Shown here: piece after piece, positions 1 to 10,400 of the stretch
Layout: each line of letters opens with the position of its first letter
Position numbering within the stretch: the stretch's first letter is position 1
Assembly: GCA_024690665.1 (NCBI GenBank)
Contig: JAILOU010000044.1
Span: 38,845 to 102,844, forward strand
Origin: Eubacterium sp.
GTDB taxonomy: Bacteria; Bacillota; Clostridia; Lachnospirales; Lachnospiraceae
Reading direction: 5' to 3'
Length of the DNA stretch: 64,000 bases
Translations under genes and position numbers: made by a program
The notes under the pieces: model-generated
Told to the model about the DNA's origin: nothing
The model's database searches: none
Seen by the model: only the letters and a program-made list of their open reading frames with translations

Positions 1-2
1 TA

Positions 3-1673
3 AAAGAGAAGTCAAAGCGTGCGGTAAACCAGTGGAGTCAGCTTGGAAAGACCGCGCAGTATTTAAGCCGCGTGAGTGTAAGAGAGGTTCTTTCACACAC
101 ACTTGAGGGGAATAGTCATTCCATTCAGTCGTATTCGGAAAACAGTTATTTGTTTATGACCTCAGATGCAGACATTGCAGGGCAGCGAGAGCATGTGTTT
201 GCGAATCAGCCAAAGATTTCAATTGTAGTGGCAACTTATGAGACTCCGGCAGAACGATTAAGTGCCATGATGGAATCTTTATTTGCCCAGACTTACACAA
301 ACTGGGAACTGATTATAGCAGATGCATCGGAGACAAACGGTGTGTTTCAGATGGTTCGTGCCATGCAAAAGAAATATCCGGATACGAGTGTGATCTATGA
401 GCATTCCAAAGAAGATCATGGGATTGCTTCGACTTTTAATATGGCACTTTGCCGAGCGCAAGGAGATTATGTCGGATTTGTTGATCATGATGACATGTTA
501 GAGCCGGGGGCTTTATTTGAAATTGTAACGCTGATTAATGAAGATGAAACGGCAGACTTTATCTATACGGATGAAGATGCGGTAACAGAGGATCTTAATA
601 TCTACTTAAAGCCGTGCTTTAAACCGGATTTTAACGCAGAACTGTTAAATACCAATAACTATATCGGTCGGCTTTTTGTGATCAAAAAGGAATTACTGGA
701 TATGGTAGGAATGTTCCGCGAGGAGTTTGAAGGAGCGCAGGATTATGATCTTGTACTTCGTGCAACAGAAGCTGCAAAGGCAATCTATCATATTCCCAAG
801 GTGCTTTATCACAAGCGACAGAAGAATGCATCTGCAACCTCGAATCCTGTTGGCAAGGTGAAATCAGCAGATGTAGCGGTTAAGGCGCTGGTGGAACATT
901 TTGAACGAATTGGAACGCCTTGTGAAGTGAAGATGAAACTGGAGCAGGGATTTTTCAGACCGATTTATAAAGCAGATAAGTTTAAACAATTACTGGTCAT
1001 CGTGACGGGATCGCATTTTGAAGAGACAAAGCAGATGACGGAACTTCGTAAATTTGGTGTAGAAGTCTGGCATATGCCGGAGGAAAATTCCGGTCAGAAA
1101 TATGTCTTTGACCGAAAGTATATTCTGATGATTGAAAAGGCGGCATATCTGCCGGGGCGAAATGCACTTGAAGAGATGATGGGAATCTTGCAGCGCAAAG
1201 AGGTTGGGGCTGTAGGAACAAAATCAGTTAATGCAAAGGGAAAAGTACTACAAAACGGTCTTGTTTATTTTGAAAATGGCCTCGTATGCCATGCGTTTGA
1301 TGGACTGAAAAAGAATTATAAAGGTTATCAGGGGCGTGGGGAGTTGACACAATACGTAAGTGGTATTAATCTATACTGTGCGATGCTCAAAAAAGAAGCA
1401 TTTGAAATGACCGGAGGATTCTTATGGGAATTGCCACATCGGTACCGGGCAATGGATCTGTGCCTGCAGATGAAAAAGGCAGGATACAAAATCGTGCAAG
1501 ATCCCTATGTGCTCGTCGAGATGGAAGAGCCGGAGCAGTATTCTACAGTAGAAGAAAACCGTGCAAGGCTCATCTTAAAAGACAGGTGGGAATTGGAATT
1601 AAAATCCCCGGATCCATATTATAATACTAATTTTGAAAAGGGGAACGCACGTTACATTGTGCGTCAAAGGTAA
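3..1673 (+). CDS. Glycosyltransferase family 2 protein (5' end outside window)
   Basis: The reading frame is open from base 3 with no stop before it, so the gene starts left of the window; the GTG at 72 is only an internal possibility. Residues after about 45 of the GTG-started form read as a GT-A fold: KISIVVATYETP, then the metal/nucleotide-sugar acidic motif DHDD, YTDEDA, and the acceptor-side motif EGAQDYDLVLR. A second half (from about residue 300) resembles a degenerate repeat of the same fold, as in rhamnan/cell-wall polysaccharide transferases. It would transfer a sugar from a nucleotide sugar to a surface polymer on the cytoplasmic face. It lies just upstream of an LCP-family ligase, which fits wall-polysaccharide assembly. 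The family call is firm; substrate is unknown. Confidence 0.85.
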   Translation, partial: KEKSKRAVNQWSQLGKTAQYLSRVSVREVLSHTLEGNSHSIQSYSENSYLFMTSDADIAGQREHVFANQPKISIVVATYETPAERLSAMMESLFAQTYTNWELIIADASETNGVFQMVRAMQKKYPDTSVIYEHSKEDHGIASTFNMALCRAQGDYVGFVDHDDMLEPGALFEIVTLINEDETADFIYTDEDAVTEDLNIYLKPCFKPDFNAELLNTNNYIGRLFVIKKELLDMVGMFREEFEGAQDYDLVLRATEAAKAIYHIPKVLYHKRQKNASATSNPVGKVKSADVAVKALVEHFERIGTPCEVKMKLEQGFFRPIYKADKFKQLLVIVTGSHFEETKQMTELRKFGVEVWHMPEENSGQKYVFDRKYILMIEKAAYLPGRNALEEMMGILQRKEVGAVGTKSVNAKGKVLQNGLVYFENGLVCHAFDGLKKNYKGYQGRGELTQYVSGINLYCAMLKKEAFEMTGGFLWELPHRYRAMDLCLQMKKAGYKIVQDPYVLVEMEEPEQYSTVEENRARLILKDRWELELKSPDPYYNTNFEKGNARYIVRQR

Positions 1674-1699
1674 GAAAAATTATTATGGCAGGAAGAAGA

Positions 1700-2746
1700 A
1701 TGAGCGCAAGACAAAGACGAAAGAAAAAGATTCGTATGTTTTTCATCGAGATGATCATTCTCGCAGTCGTCTTGATAGCGTTGTACCTGTTTGTGCAGAT
1801 GGGCAAGATTAATCATAATGGGATTGACGCGGATAATGCGAATCTTGATGCATCCACACTTGAGACACTAGATGGATATACAGATATTGCCGTTTTTGGA
1901 CTTGATAATCGTGAAAGCGGTGAGTATGAAAATGGACGCACGGACGTCCTGATGGTTTTTAGTATCAATAACGATACCGATGAAGTGAAGATGGTGTCCG
2001 TATATCGAGATACCTATCTGAATATGACAAGCGAAGATAACAGTTATAATAAAGCAAATGCAGCTTATGCGATTGGTGGTCCGCAGCAGGCGGTGGATAT
2101 GCTGAATCAGAATCTGGATTTGAACATCCAAAATTATGTTTCGGTTGACTTTGAAGCCGTCATTGATATGATTGATGAACTTGGCGGCGTAGATGATGTT
2201 GAAGTATCCAAAAATGAAGCCAAGTTAATGAAAAAGCCGATTAGAGAAGCCTGTAAATTAAAGGGGGTCAGCGCTGATTCTGAATATGTTTCAGCGGGAA
2301 CACAGACACTTGATGGAATTCAGGCTCTGTCCTATATGAGAATTCGTAAGGATTCCGGCGGTGATTTTAAGAGAACAAAAAGACAACGAGAAATTATTAC
2401 AAAAGTAATCAAAAAGGCGAAGCAATCAAATATCATTACCTTAAACAGTATGATGAATGAATTATTGCCAAAGATTTCAACTTCCTTGACGAATAAGGAT
2501 ATGGTGACATTATTGCTTCAGATGTTCTCGTATGAAGTGGCGGATTCGACGGGATTTCCATTTGAAAAGACGACGATGCGGCTGACGGTTGGAGACAGTG
2601 TCATCCCGGCTGATTTAGAGTCTAATGTGATACAACTGCATGAATTTTTATATGGAACAGAAAGTTATACTCCAACAGATACGGTACAGGGATTTTCCAA
2701 CGAGATTATAAACCTGACCGGAATTCATGAAGGAGACGGTTACTAG
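1700..2746 (+). CDS. LytR-CpsA-Psr (LCP) family wall-polymer ligase
   Basis: LCP proteins transfer undecaprenyl-linked glycopolymers to peptidoglycan on the outer face of the membrane. The protein has a basic N-terminus, one membrane segment (FFIEMIILAVVLIALYLFV) and an extracellular LCP domain with the hallmark runs GRTDVLMVFSIN, VSVYRDTY, NKANAAYAIGG, VDFEAVIDMIDELGGV and LSYMRIRKDSGGDFKRTKRQ, which contain the Asp/Arg residues that bind pyrophosphate and Mg. I place the start at 1700 because AGGA lies 6 nt upstream; an in-frame ATG at 1685 has no ribosome site. It follows the glycosyltransferase by 26 bp and precedes glmS by 25 bp, suggesting a cell-envelope operon. Confidence 0.9.
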   Translation: MSARQRRKKKIRMFFIEMIILAVVLIALYLFVQMGKINHNGIDADNANLDASTLETLDGYTDIAVFGLDNRESGEYENGRTDVLMVFSINNDTDEVKMVSVYRDTYLNMTSEDNSYNKANAAYAIGGPQQAVDMLNQNLDLNIQNYVSVDFEAVIDMIDELGGVDDVEVSKNEAKLMKKPIREACKLKGVSADSEYVSAGTQTLDGIQALSYMRIRKDSGGDFKRTKRQREIITKVIKKAKQSNIITLNSMMNELLPKISTSLTNKDMVTLLLQMFSYEVADSTGFPFEKTTMRLTVGDSVIPADLESNVIQLHEFLYGTESYTPTDTVQGFSNEIINLTGIHEGDGY

Positions 2747-2771
2747 TAAGGAGTAAAGAGAGGTACACAAT

Positions 2772-4598
2772 ATGTGTGGAATCGTAGGTTATACGGGTAG
2801 ACAGCAGGCAGCGCCTGTTCTTTTAGATGGACTTAGTAAATTAGAATATCGAGGATATGATTCGGCAGGTATTGCTGTTTATGATGGACATAAAATCAAT
2901 ATCAAAAAAGCAGTCGGTAAGCTTAAGGTACTGAGTGAACTGACACATGATGGCGAGACAATGCCGGGACAGATTGGAATCGGACATACCCGGTGGGCAA
3001 CTCACGGAACACCGACGGTAGAGAACGCGCATCCGCATTACAACAAGGAACATACGATTGCGGTAGTGCATAATGGAATCATTGAAAATTATTTAAAACT
3101 TCGTGGGAAGCTCGAAGCAAAAGGATATGAGTTTGTATCAGAAACCGATACGGAAACCATTGCGCATCTTTTGGATTATTATTACAACGGCAATCCGATT
3201 GAAGCGATTACCAAAGTGATTCACAGGGTAGAAGGTTCTTATGCACTGGGAATTATTTTTATGGATCAGCCGGATAAGTTATATGCAGTTCGTAAGGATT
3301 CGCCGCTGATTGTCGGAAAAGGTACAGACGGTAACCTGATTGCGTCGGATGTTCCTGCGGTATTAAAGTATACAAGAGATGTTTGTTATATTCAAAATGA
3401 TGAGATTGCGGTATTAAAGCAGGATGGAATTTCATTTTATAATCTGGATTCTGAACCGATTGAAAAGGAATTTTCCTATATTGACTGGGATGCAGATGCT
3501 GCGGAAAAGGGTGGCTATGAACATTTCATGTTAAAGGAAATGAACGAAGAGCCAAAAACTGTTCGTGACACCTTAAATCCAAGAATCGTGAAAGACGACG
3601 TAGTGATTGAAGAACTTGGCATGAGTGATGATGAAATCAAGGACATCAAGCAGATTCGAATCGTGGCATGTGGCTCTGCTTATCATACCGGAGTGACGGC
3701 AAGTTATGTATTTGAACAGATGGCAAGAATTCCGGTAACCGTTGAGGTGGCAAGCGAATTTCGATATCGAAATCCGATTCTTGATGTGCACGATTTGGTG
3801 ATTATTATCAGCCAGTCCGGAGAAACGGCAGATTCTCTTGCAGCTCTTCGTCTGTGTAAGGAGCAGGGAATTCGCACACTTGGAATTGTCAATGTAGTTG
3901 GAAGCTCCATTGCACGAGAAGCGGACCGTGTTATGTACACCTGGGCAGGGCCTGAGATTTCAGTTGCCACAACCAAGGCTTACAGTGCGCAGCTGATTGC
4001 ACTCTATCTGCTTTCCATCAAGTTTGCAGATGTGAAGGGGCTGCTTGATGCCAAGGAAAAGGCAGATTTGATCAGTGACCTTAAAAAGCTTCCGGACCAG
4101 ATTGAGTTATTGCTTCATAACAAGGAGAATATTCAGAAGTTTGCAACGCGCTATATTGCGGCAAAGGATGTATTCTTTATCGGACGCGGAATTGACTATG
4201 CGATTTCGCTAGAAGGTTCATTAAAATTAAAAGAGATTTCTTACATTCACTCAGAAGCCTATGCGGCAGGAGAGTTAAAGCACGGAACCATTTCTTTAAT
4301 CGAGGATGGAACACTGGTTGCAGCAGTCATCACACAAAAGCATTTATACCAGAAGACGATTTCCAACATGGTGGAAGTCAAGTCAAGAGGGGCATTTGTA
4401 CTGGCAGTTACCAATGAAGGAAATACAGAAGTAGAAAAAGCAGCAGATTATGTAATCTACGTGCCGGAGACGAGTCATTACTTTACGAATTCACTCGCAA
4501 TTATTCCGCTTCAGCTGTTTAGTTACTATGTATCCGTCGGTAAAGGATGCGATGTTGATAAACCAAGAAATCTTGCCAAATCGGTAACAGTTGAATAA
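2772..4598 (+). CDS. glmS: Glutamine--fructose-6-phosphate aminotransferase
   Basis: Makes glucosamine-6-phosphate from fructose-6-phosphate and glutamine, the first step to UDP-GlcNAc for peptidoglycan. The 608 residues start MCGIVGYTG, leaving Cys2 as the N-terminal nucleophile of the glutaminase domain (HTRWATHG, NGIIENY). Two SIS isomerase domains follow (CGSAYHTG, SQSGETADS, GRGIDYAISLEGSLKLKEISYIHSEAYAAGELKHG), and it ends in the canonical KSVTVE. AAGGAG lies upstream. Only 25 bp separate it from the LCP gene, so there is no room for a glmS ribozyme; it is probably co-transcribed from upstream and ends at the terminator at 4607. Confidence 0.98.
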   Translation: MCGIVGYTGRQQAAPVLLDGLSKLEYRGYDSAGIAVYDGHKINIKKAVGKLKVLSELTHDGETMPGQIGIGHTRWATHGTPTVENAHPHYNKEHTIAVVHNGIIENYLKLRGKLEAKGYEFVSETDTETIAHLLDYYYNGNPIEAITKVIHRVEGSYALGIIFMDQPDKLYAVRKDSPLIVGKGTDGNLIASDVPAVLKYTRDVCYIQNDEIAVLKQDGISFYNLDSEPIEKEFSYIDWDADAAEKGGYEHFMLKEMNEEPKTVRDTLNPRIVKDDVVIEELGMSDDEIKDIKQIRIVACGSAYHTGVTASYVFEQMARIPVTVEVASEFRYRNPILDVHDLVIIISQSGETADSLAALRLCKEQGIRTLGIVNVVGSSIAREADRVMYTWAGPEISVATTKAYSAQLIALYLLSIKFADVKGLLDAKEKADLISDLKKLPDQIELLLHNKENIQKFATRYIAAKDVFFIGRGIDYAISLEGSLKLKEISYIHSEAYAAGELKHGTISLIEDGTLVAAVITQKHLYQKTISNMVEVKSRGAFVLAVTNEGNTEVEKAADYVIYVPETSHYFTNSLAIIPLQLFSYYVSVGKGCDVDKPRNLAKSVTVE

Positions 4599-4606
4599 AT
4601 ATCATT

Positions 4607-4646
4607 AAGCTGCGCATCCATTAACCGGATGTCGCAGCTTTTTTTT
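4607..4646 (+). terminator. Rho-independent terminator after glmS
   Basis: AAGCTGCG-x-ATCC pairs with GGAT-xx-CGCAGCTT across a 7-nt loop and is followed by eight T residues. Confidence 0.92.
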
Positions 4647-4778
4647 GGAGATGACTGACTTACGGATAAAAGCAACTGGGTGAGAGAAAAAAAGTGATAA
4701 GAACGGTGGATTTATCACAAATAGGACACAATATTTCCGTAAAATAGAAAAAAATGATAAAGAAGGAGAAACCTTAAG

Positions 4779-6272
4779 ATGAACGAGAATGAGAATGGAA
4801 AGCAGGATAATTCTACTTATTCATATCGGTATAATCATCAGGATAATCCGGATATGACCTGGCGGGCAAGTGAGAATACGGCGTCCGGCGGAGACGGTAA
4901 CGCAACCGGTAGTCAGAATTATTACACGAATAACTATACAACCATGAACCAGGGGAAAGAAGAACAAAAGAAAAGGCGTTTTTCGAAGCGTGCGGACAGA
5001 CCGAAGAAAGAACGTAAAGTCCGTGCAAGAGGGGAAGGTTCATCGGGAAATATTGGATTTGGTAGGAAGATTGGTCGATGCGTAATTATTGCCGTTATCT
5101 TTGGCCTTGTAGCCGGTGGCTGTTTTGCCGCGGTTGCCAAACTTACCGGAACAGGATTACCGCAGCTGGCTTCGAATAAGGATAGTTCCGGTCAGACGTC
5201 ATCAAAGTCAGAGGATAGTTCTGATGAATCTCAACTGAACACAGATGGAACCGTCGGACTTACGGATCTTACAGAAGCGTCCGGAGATGTGTCAGAGATT
5301 GTATCAGCGGTTATGCCGTCTATCGTTGCAATCACGAATATGGGTGAAACCGAGATTGACTGGTTTGGACAGACCTATACCCAGGAAAGTGAAAGCAGTG
5401 GTTCCGGTGTGATTATCAGTCAGGATGATGACTATCTGTATATTGCAACGAATAATCATGTAGTAGAAAGTGCGGTAACGATTACGGTTACATTTTGCGA
5501 TGAATCAACAGCAACAGCGGAAGTGAAGGGGGCGGATTCCTCTTCCGATCTTGCAGTTGTAAGTATTGCACTTGATTCGTTGTCAGAAGATACGCTATCT
5601 TCAATTAAGGTTGCACAGATGGGAGATTCGGATGAATTACAAGCCGGTGACTCAGCAGTTGCAATTGGTAATGCGCTTGGATATGGACAGTCGGTTACAA
5701 CCGGAGTCATCAGTGCGTTAGACCGGGAAGTTACGATGATGGATGAAACAACCGGAGAAAGTTCTACTTATGAACTGATTCAGACAGATGCAGCAATCAA
5801 TCCGGGTAATAGCGGAGGCGCTCTTTTGAATGCGAACGGTGAAGTGATTGGAATTAATTCTTCTAAGTATTCAGATACCTCGGTAGAAGGTATGGGATTT
5901 GCAATTCCAACATCCAAAGCGGAACCGATTCTTAACAATCTGATTACCCGTGAAGTTGTGGATGAATCTGAAAGTGCTTATCTGGGAATCAGCGGCGTTG
6001 ATGTTACCAGTGATGCAGCGCAGCAGTATAATATGCCGGAAGGTGTTTATATTGCCAAGGTGACAAGTGGTTCGGCAGCTGAGTCAGCAGGACTACAGGT
6101 TGGAGATATCTTGACGGAATTTGATGGTAAGACGGTAAGTTCTTATGAGTACTTACAAGAACAGATGCAATATTATAAATCCGGAGATAAGGTTGACATT
6201 GTTGTTCAGAGAGCATCAGATGGCACTTATGAGGAGAAAAAAATCAGCGTAACACTTGGAAGTAAAAATTAA
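4779..6272 (+). CDS. HtrA/DegP-like membrane serine protease with PDZ domain
   Basis: Envelope quality-control protease. The order is a cytoplasmic Asn/Ser-rich and then strongly basic tail (1-98), one membrane segment (about 99-121), a Ser-rich linker, a trypsin-like S1C domain and a C-terminal PDZ domain (about 400-490). The catalytic triad is readable: His227 in NNHVV, Asp257 in SSDLAV, Ser345 in NPGNSGGAL. The length (497) is normal for Gram-positive HtrA. AAGGAG lies 11 nt before the ATG. The gene stands alone between two terminators. The long N-terminal cytoplasmic tail is typical of clostridial HtrA proteins. Confidence 0.95.
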   Translation: MNENENGKQDNSTYSYRYNHQDNPDMTWRASENTASGGDGNATGSQNYYTNNYTTMNQGKEEQKKRRFSKRADRPKKERKVRARGEGSSGNIGFGRKIGRCVIIAVIFGLVAGGCFAAVAKLTGTGLPQLASNKDSSGQTSSKSEDSSDESQLNTDGTVGLTDLTEASGDVSEIVSAVMPSIVAITNMGETEIDWFGQTYTQESESSGSGVIISQDDDYLYIATNNHVVESAVTITVTFCDESTATAEVKGADSSSDLAVVSIALDSLSEDTLSSIKVAQMGDSDELQAGDSAVAIGNALGYGQSVTTGVISALDREVTMMDETTGESSTYELIQTDAAINPGNSGGALLNANGEVIGINSSKYSDTSVEGMGFAIPTSKAEPILNNLITREVVDESESAYLGISGVDVTSDAAQQYNMPEGVYIAKVTSGSAAESAGLQVGDILTEFDGKTVSSYEYLQEQMQYYKSGDKVDIVVQRASDGTYEEKKISVTLGSKN

Positions 6273-6312
6273 CCATATTAGGCAACTTTAGTTAACAATA
6301 AAGTTTACAATG

Positions 6313-6354
6313 GCGGAAAAACTTTGAAAAATCAAGGTTTTTCCGCTTTTTTTT
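6313..6354 (+). terminator. Rho-independent terminator after the HtrA gene
   Basis: GCGGAAAAACTT pairs with AAGGTTTTTCCGC (one wobble/bulge) and runs into eight T residues. Confidence 0.93.
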
Positions 6355-6447
6355 GTGTTGAGAGCGATATACAAGTATGGTAAGATAGTCATATAATATA
6401 CGATTATAATTGTTAACCAAATAAATGTTCGAAAAGAGGAAAAAGAA

Positions 6448-7380
6448 ATGAAAAAAAAGAGAATTGTCATCGCGCTTGGACGAGATGCACTTGGAACGAC
6501 ACTTCCGCAGCAGCAAGAAGCAACACGTCATGTGGCACAGATTATCGCAGAGCTGGTGGCACAGGATTATCAGATTGTAATATCACATAGTAATGGACCA
6601 CAGGTCGGAATGATTCATACTGCCATGACGGAATTTTATAAAATGCATCCGGATTATACGGCGACACCTATGAGTGTATGCTCAGCGATGAGTCAGGGAT
6701 ATATCGGATACGATCTTCAAAATGCAATTCGAAGTGCATTACTTGGCAAAGGGATTTATAAAACCGTATCAACGATCTTGACACAGGTAACGGTTGACCC
6801 TTATGATGATGCCTTTTATGCACCGAGTAAAATCATTGGCCGTGTGATGACGGCAGAAGATGCAGAAGTGGAAGAAAAAAAAGGAAATCATGTGACGAAG
6901 GTTGGAAATGGATATCGAAGAATTGTAGCAGCTCCAAAGCCGCATGATATTGTCGAGATTGACGCAATTCGAACACTTGCTGATGCTGATCAGGTAGTAA
7001 TCGCAGCAGGCGGAGGTGGAATTCCGGTTCTTAAGCAGGAGAACAACTTAAAAGGCGCCAGTGCGGTAATTGAAAAAGACCTGGCAGCAGGCAGACTGGC
7101 AGATCTTCTTGATGCCGATATCTATATGATGATGACCGGATCTGAAAAAGTTGCAATAAACTATGGAACAGACCAGGAAAAACCGATAGAAGTATTAAAA
7201 GCGGCAGATGCTGCCAGCTATATCGAGCAGGGACAGTTTGAAGAAGGAACAATGCTTCCGAAGATTGAAGCTGCCATTGATTACCTTGGGGATTCTGCGG
7301 TTCGTAAAGTAATTATCACGAATACGGAACATGCAATTGCGGCAGTTGCCGGAAATGCCGGAACCACCATCGTAAAGTAA
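6448..7380 (+). CDS. arcC: Carbamate kinase
   Basis: Amino-acid-kinase fold enzyme that makes ATP and carbamate from carbamoyl phosphate and ADP, normally the last step of arginine, agmatine or purine fermentation. Length (310) is standard. Motifs seen: VIALGRDALG at the N-terminus (usually ALGGNALG), SHSNGPQVG (usually SHGNGPQVG), ADQVVIAAGGGGIPV and a C-terminal ITNTEHA...GNAGTTIVK. Two glycines usually found in the substrate loops are replaced, so some divergence in kinetics is possible. No arginine deiminase, ornithine or oxamate transcarbamoylase lies nearby; the gene appears monocistronic. GAGG precedes the ATG at a good distance. Confidence 0.93.
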   Translation: MKKKRIVIALGRDALGTTLPQQQEATRHVAQIIAELVAQDYQIVISHSNGPQVGMIHTAMTEFYKMHPDYTATPMSVCSAMSQGYIGYDLQNAIRSALLGKGIYKTVSTILTQVTVDPYDDAFYAPSKIIGRVMTAEDAEVEEKKGNHVTKVGNGYRRIVAAPKPHDIVEIDAIRTLADADQVVIAAGGGGIPVLKQENNLKGASAVIEKDLAAGRLADLLDADIYMMMTGSEKVAINYGTDQEKPIEVLKAADAASYIEQGQFEEGTMLPKIEAAIDYLGDSAVRKVIITNTEHAIAAVAGNAGTTIVK

Positions 7381-7420
7381 TCTGCAACCAATTCATAAAG
7401 AAAGGATTCCGTGAGAGACA

Positions 7421-10400
7421 ATGTTGAAATTAAAAAAGGTATTAGCTTCAATTTTGTGTGCGGGGATGGTAGTCACAGGACTAGGGGAGTATGGTGTGGT
7501 TTTCGCAGGCGAGGAGACTGCAGAAGAAACAGGCGAAGCAGTCACTTATCTTGTGGTGAACACACCGGCAGTAGAGTATGGAGAAGCCGAGGAAATCCTG
7601 GTCGGAACAGGGGAAGACCTGGAAGTAGCCGAGGCGGAACTGGTGTTTGAAAACACTGAAATAAATCAAGAGTATGAGATGACACAGGCGACAATTTCAG
7701 AATCATCTGTTTTATTTTCTTACGCATATGAAGACGAGAATATGCAAGGAGAGTATCGGGTGAGTGGAATTGAATTCACCATGAAAGACGGCCAAAGCGA
7801 GTATTATTCCATGGATGATCTTGCAATTGAGGCGGTCTTCGGTCTTGGTGTTGCGGTTCTTTCAGAGCCGGATGCGTATGCTGAAGACGAGGAGACTGCT
7901 GAGGCGATAGAAAATACTGAGATTGTGGCAACCGATGAGGAAGGTGAGGTGCTTTCCGAAGAAGATTTGACAGAGGCGCTAACAACGGCAGCGGCTAGTA
8001 CTACTGTGCAGTCGGTTGCAAGAGCATCATCTGCCAATAAGATAGTCGTCCTGGATCCGGGACACGACAGCACCCATTGCGGAACACATGTGAATTCTTT
8101 AGCAGAAGAAACCCTTGTGCTTAAGATTGCACAGTATTGTAAGGCAGAGCTGGAAACTTATAAGGGCGTAACGGTTTATATGACAAGAACGACTTCAGCA
8201 TGTCCATATTCAGGAACTACAAGTTCGCAGGATAATGCAAAGCGCGTTGACTATGCGAACTCTGTCAACGCTGATATCTATGTGTCGCTGCATCTTAATT
8301 CGGCAGCTTCATCGTCGGCAAGTGGTGCAGAAGTATATTATCCAAACAGTAATGGAGAAAACAGTACACAAAAAGCAGCCGGAACCAACGGCTCCAAATT
8401 AGCAAGTGCCATCCAGGATGAACTGGTGTCTGTTGGACTGGCAGACCGCGGAACGAAGATTCGAAACAGTGAATCCGGAGATTCTTTCTCAGATGGAAGT
8501 TTAATGGATTACTACGGTGTCATACGAAGAGCTAAGACGTATGGCATTCCGGCCGTGATTGTAGAACATTGTTATCAGTCCAGTACCTCAGATGCAAGTA
8601 CGTATCTGACTACGAATGCGGGACTGAAAAAACTTGGCGTTGCAGATGCAACCGGAATTGCGACTTACTTAGGACTGTCCAAGTCCTCATCCGGTTCCTC
8701 GATTTCTTATGTACAGTCGAAAAGTACCTCTAAGCTTAAGGTGGCGTGGACGAAGACATCGGATGCAACCGGTTACTACGTCTACCGGTCAACGTCTAAG
8801 AGCGGAAGCTATTCGAAAGTAAAGTCTGTGACGAGTGGTTCTAAGCTTACCTATACCGATTCGAATGTTACATCGGGGAAAACTTATTACTATAAGGTGC
8901 AGGCCTATAACAGTTCGAAGAAGTATTCAAAGTCAGCGGCGGTAGCGGGTACTGTGCTTTCGAAGGTGACTCTATCGTCAGCCAAATCGACGAAAACCGG
9001 TAGTATCACGCTAAAATGGGCCAAGATAAGCGGTGTGACCGGATATAAGATTTATCAAAGTACGGACAATAAGACATTTTCCAAAGTTAAGACGGTAAAG
9101 GGAGCTTCAACCGTTACCGCGAGCGTCTCTGTATCGAGCGGTGTTAAATACTATTATAAGATAAGAGCGTATAAGAAAAATGGAAGTGTAAAAGACTATG
9201 GAGCATATAGCTCGGTAAAATCAGCGATATCGCTTGCCAAGACAAAGGCAACGCTTACAACTTCGACTGCAAGTGCACTTACCATCTCCTGGAAGAAGAT
9301 TGCAGGATGTAAGGGCTATATCATATATCGCTCGACAAAATCATCGAGTGGATACAAGAAGATTGCAAAGGTAACAAGCGCAAGTACGTTGACCTATAAA
9401 GACAGTTCGGTCAGTGCAGATACGACGTATTATTATAAAGTGAAAGCTTATAAAAAATACAGTGGTGGCACGAATAAGGCAACGGCGAGCAAATGCGTAT
9501 CAGGTAAAACAAGCAGCGTCATTTCCATTACAAAGACGCAGGCCAAATCCAGCAAAAAGATGAAGCTTACCTGGTCAAAGGTTTCAAATGCTACCAAGTA
9601 TGAAGTCTATCGTTCCACTTCCGCAAGTGGAACCTATAAAAAACTGGCAACAGTAAGTAAATCAAAAGTATCTTATATTGATAAGACGGCTACGGCCGGT
9701 ACCACTTATTATTACAAGGTGCGGGCGAAACTTTCAAGTGGCTATACTTCATATTCGGGAGTAAAAGCGGCAAAGACGGTGGCGGCGCCGGTGATTAAGA
9801 AAGTCTATGGCACAAGCACCACAAAGATTAAGATTAAGTGGGGAAAAGTGACGGGAGCAAGCGGCTATAAAATCTATCGAAGCACAAAAAGCAGCAGCGG
9901 ATTTAAGCAGATTGCAACGGTTAGCGGAGGTTCTAATCTGTCCTATAAAGATACCGGATTAACGGCTGCGAAAACCTATTACTATAAAGTAAAAGCGTGT
10001 GTGGTCAATAATTCCGTAACCGGATATAGCAGTGCAAGTAAAGCACAAGGAACGGCGACCTATACAAATTCGACGTCGTTAACAGTTGCAAAATCCGCTT
10101 CCGGAGCCAAGGTGTCTTTGACCTGGAAGAGTCTGTCAACGGCACAGGGCTATTATGTATATCGAAGTACTGCTAAGAGCAGCGGCTATACAAAGGTAGC
10201 AACGGTTAGCGGTAAGAGTACAGTTACGTATAAAGATACGACAACGAGTGGCGGTAAGACCTATTATTACAAGATTCGTCCATATAAAACCGGATATAAT
10301 GCAAAAAGTTCCGGTAAGATGTCTTCGGCCGTGGCTGTGGAAGTGCTTAAGAAGGCGACAATCAGCAAGGTGCAAAGGGTTGCGAAGGGGACCACGATTA

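Noticed and set aside
2747..2771. glmS ribozyme before glmS
   Set aside because: Only 25 bp separate glmS from the preceding gene; the ribozyme needs well over 100 nt.
7411..7650. GTG-started small frame overlapping the amidase gene
   Set aside because: Arg/Gly-rich low-complexity translation in a shifted frame over a real signal peptide; a shadow of the amidase gene.
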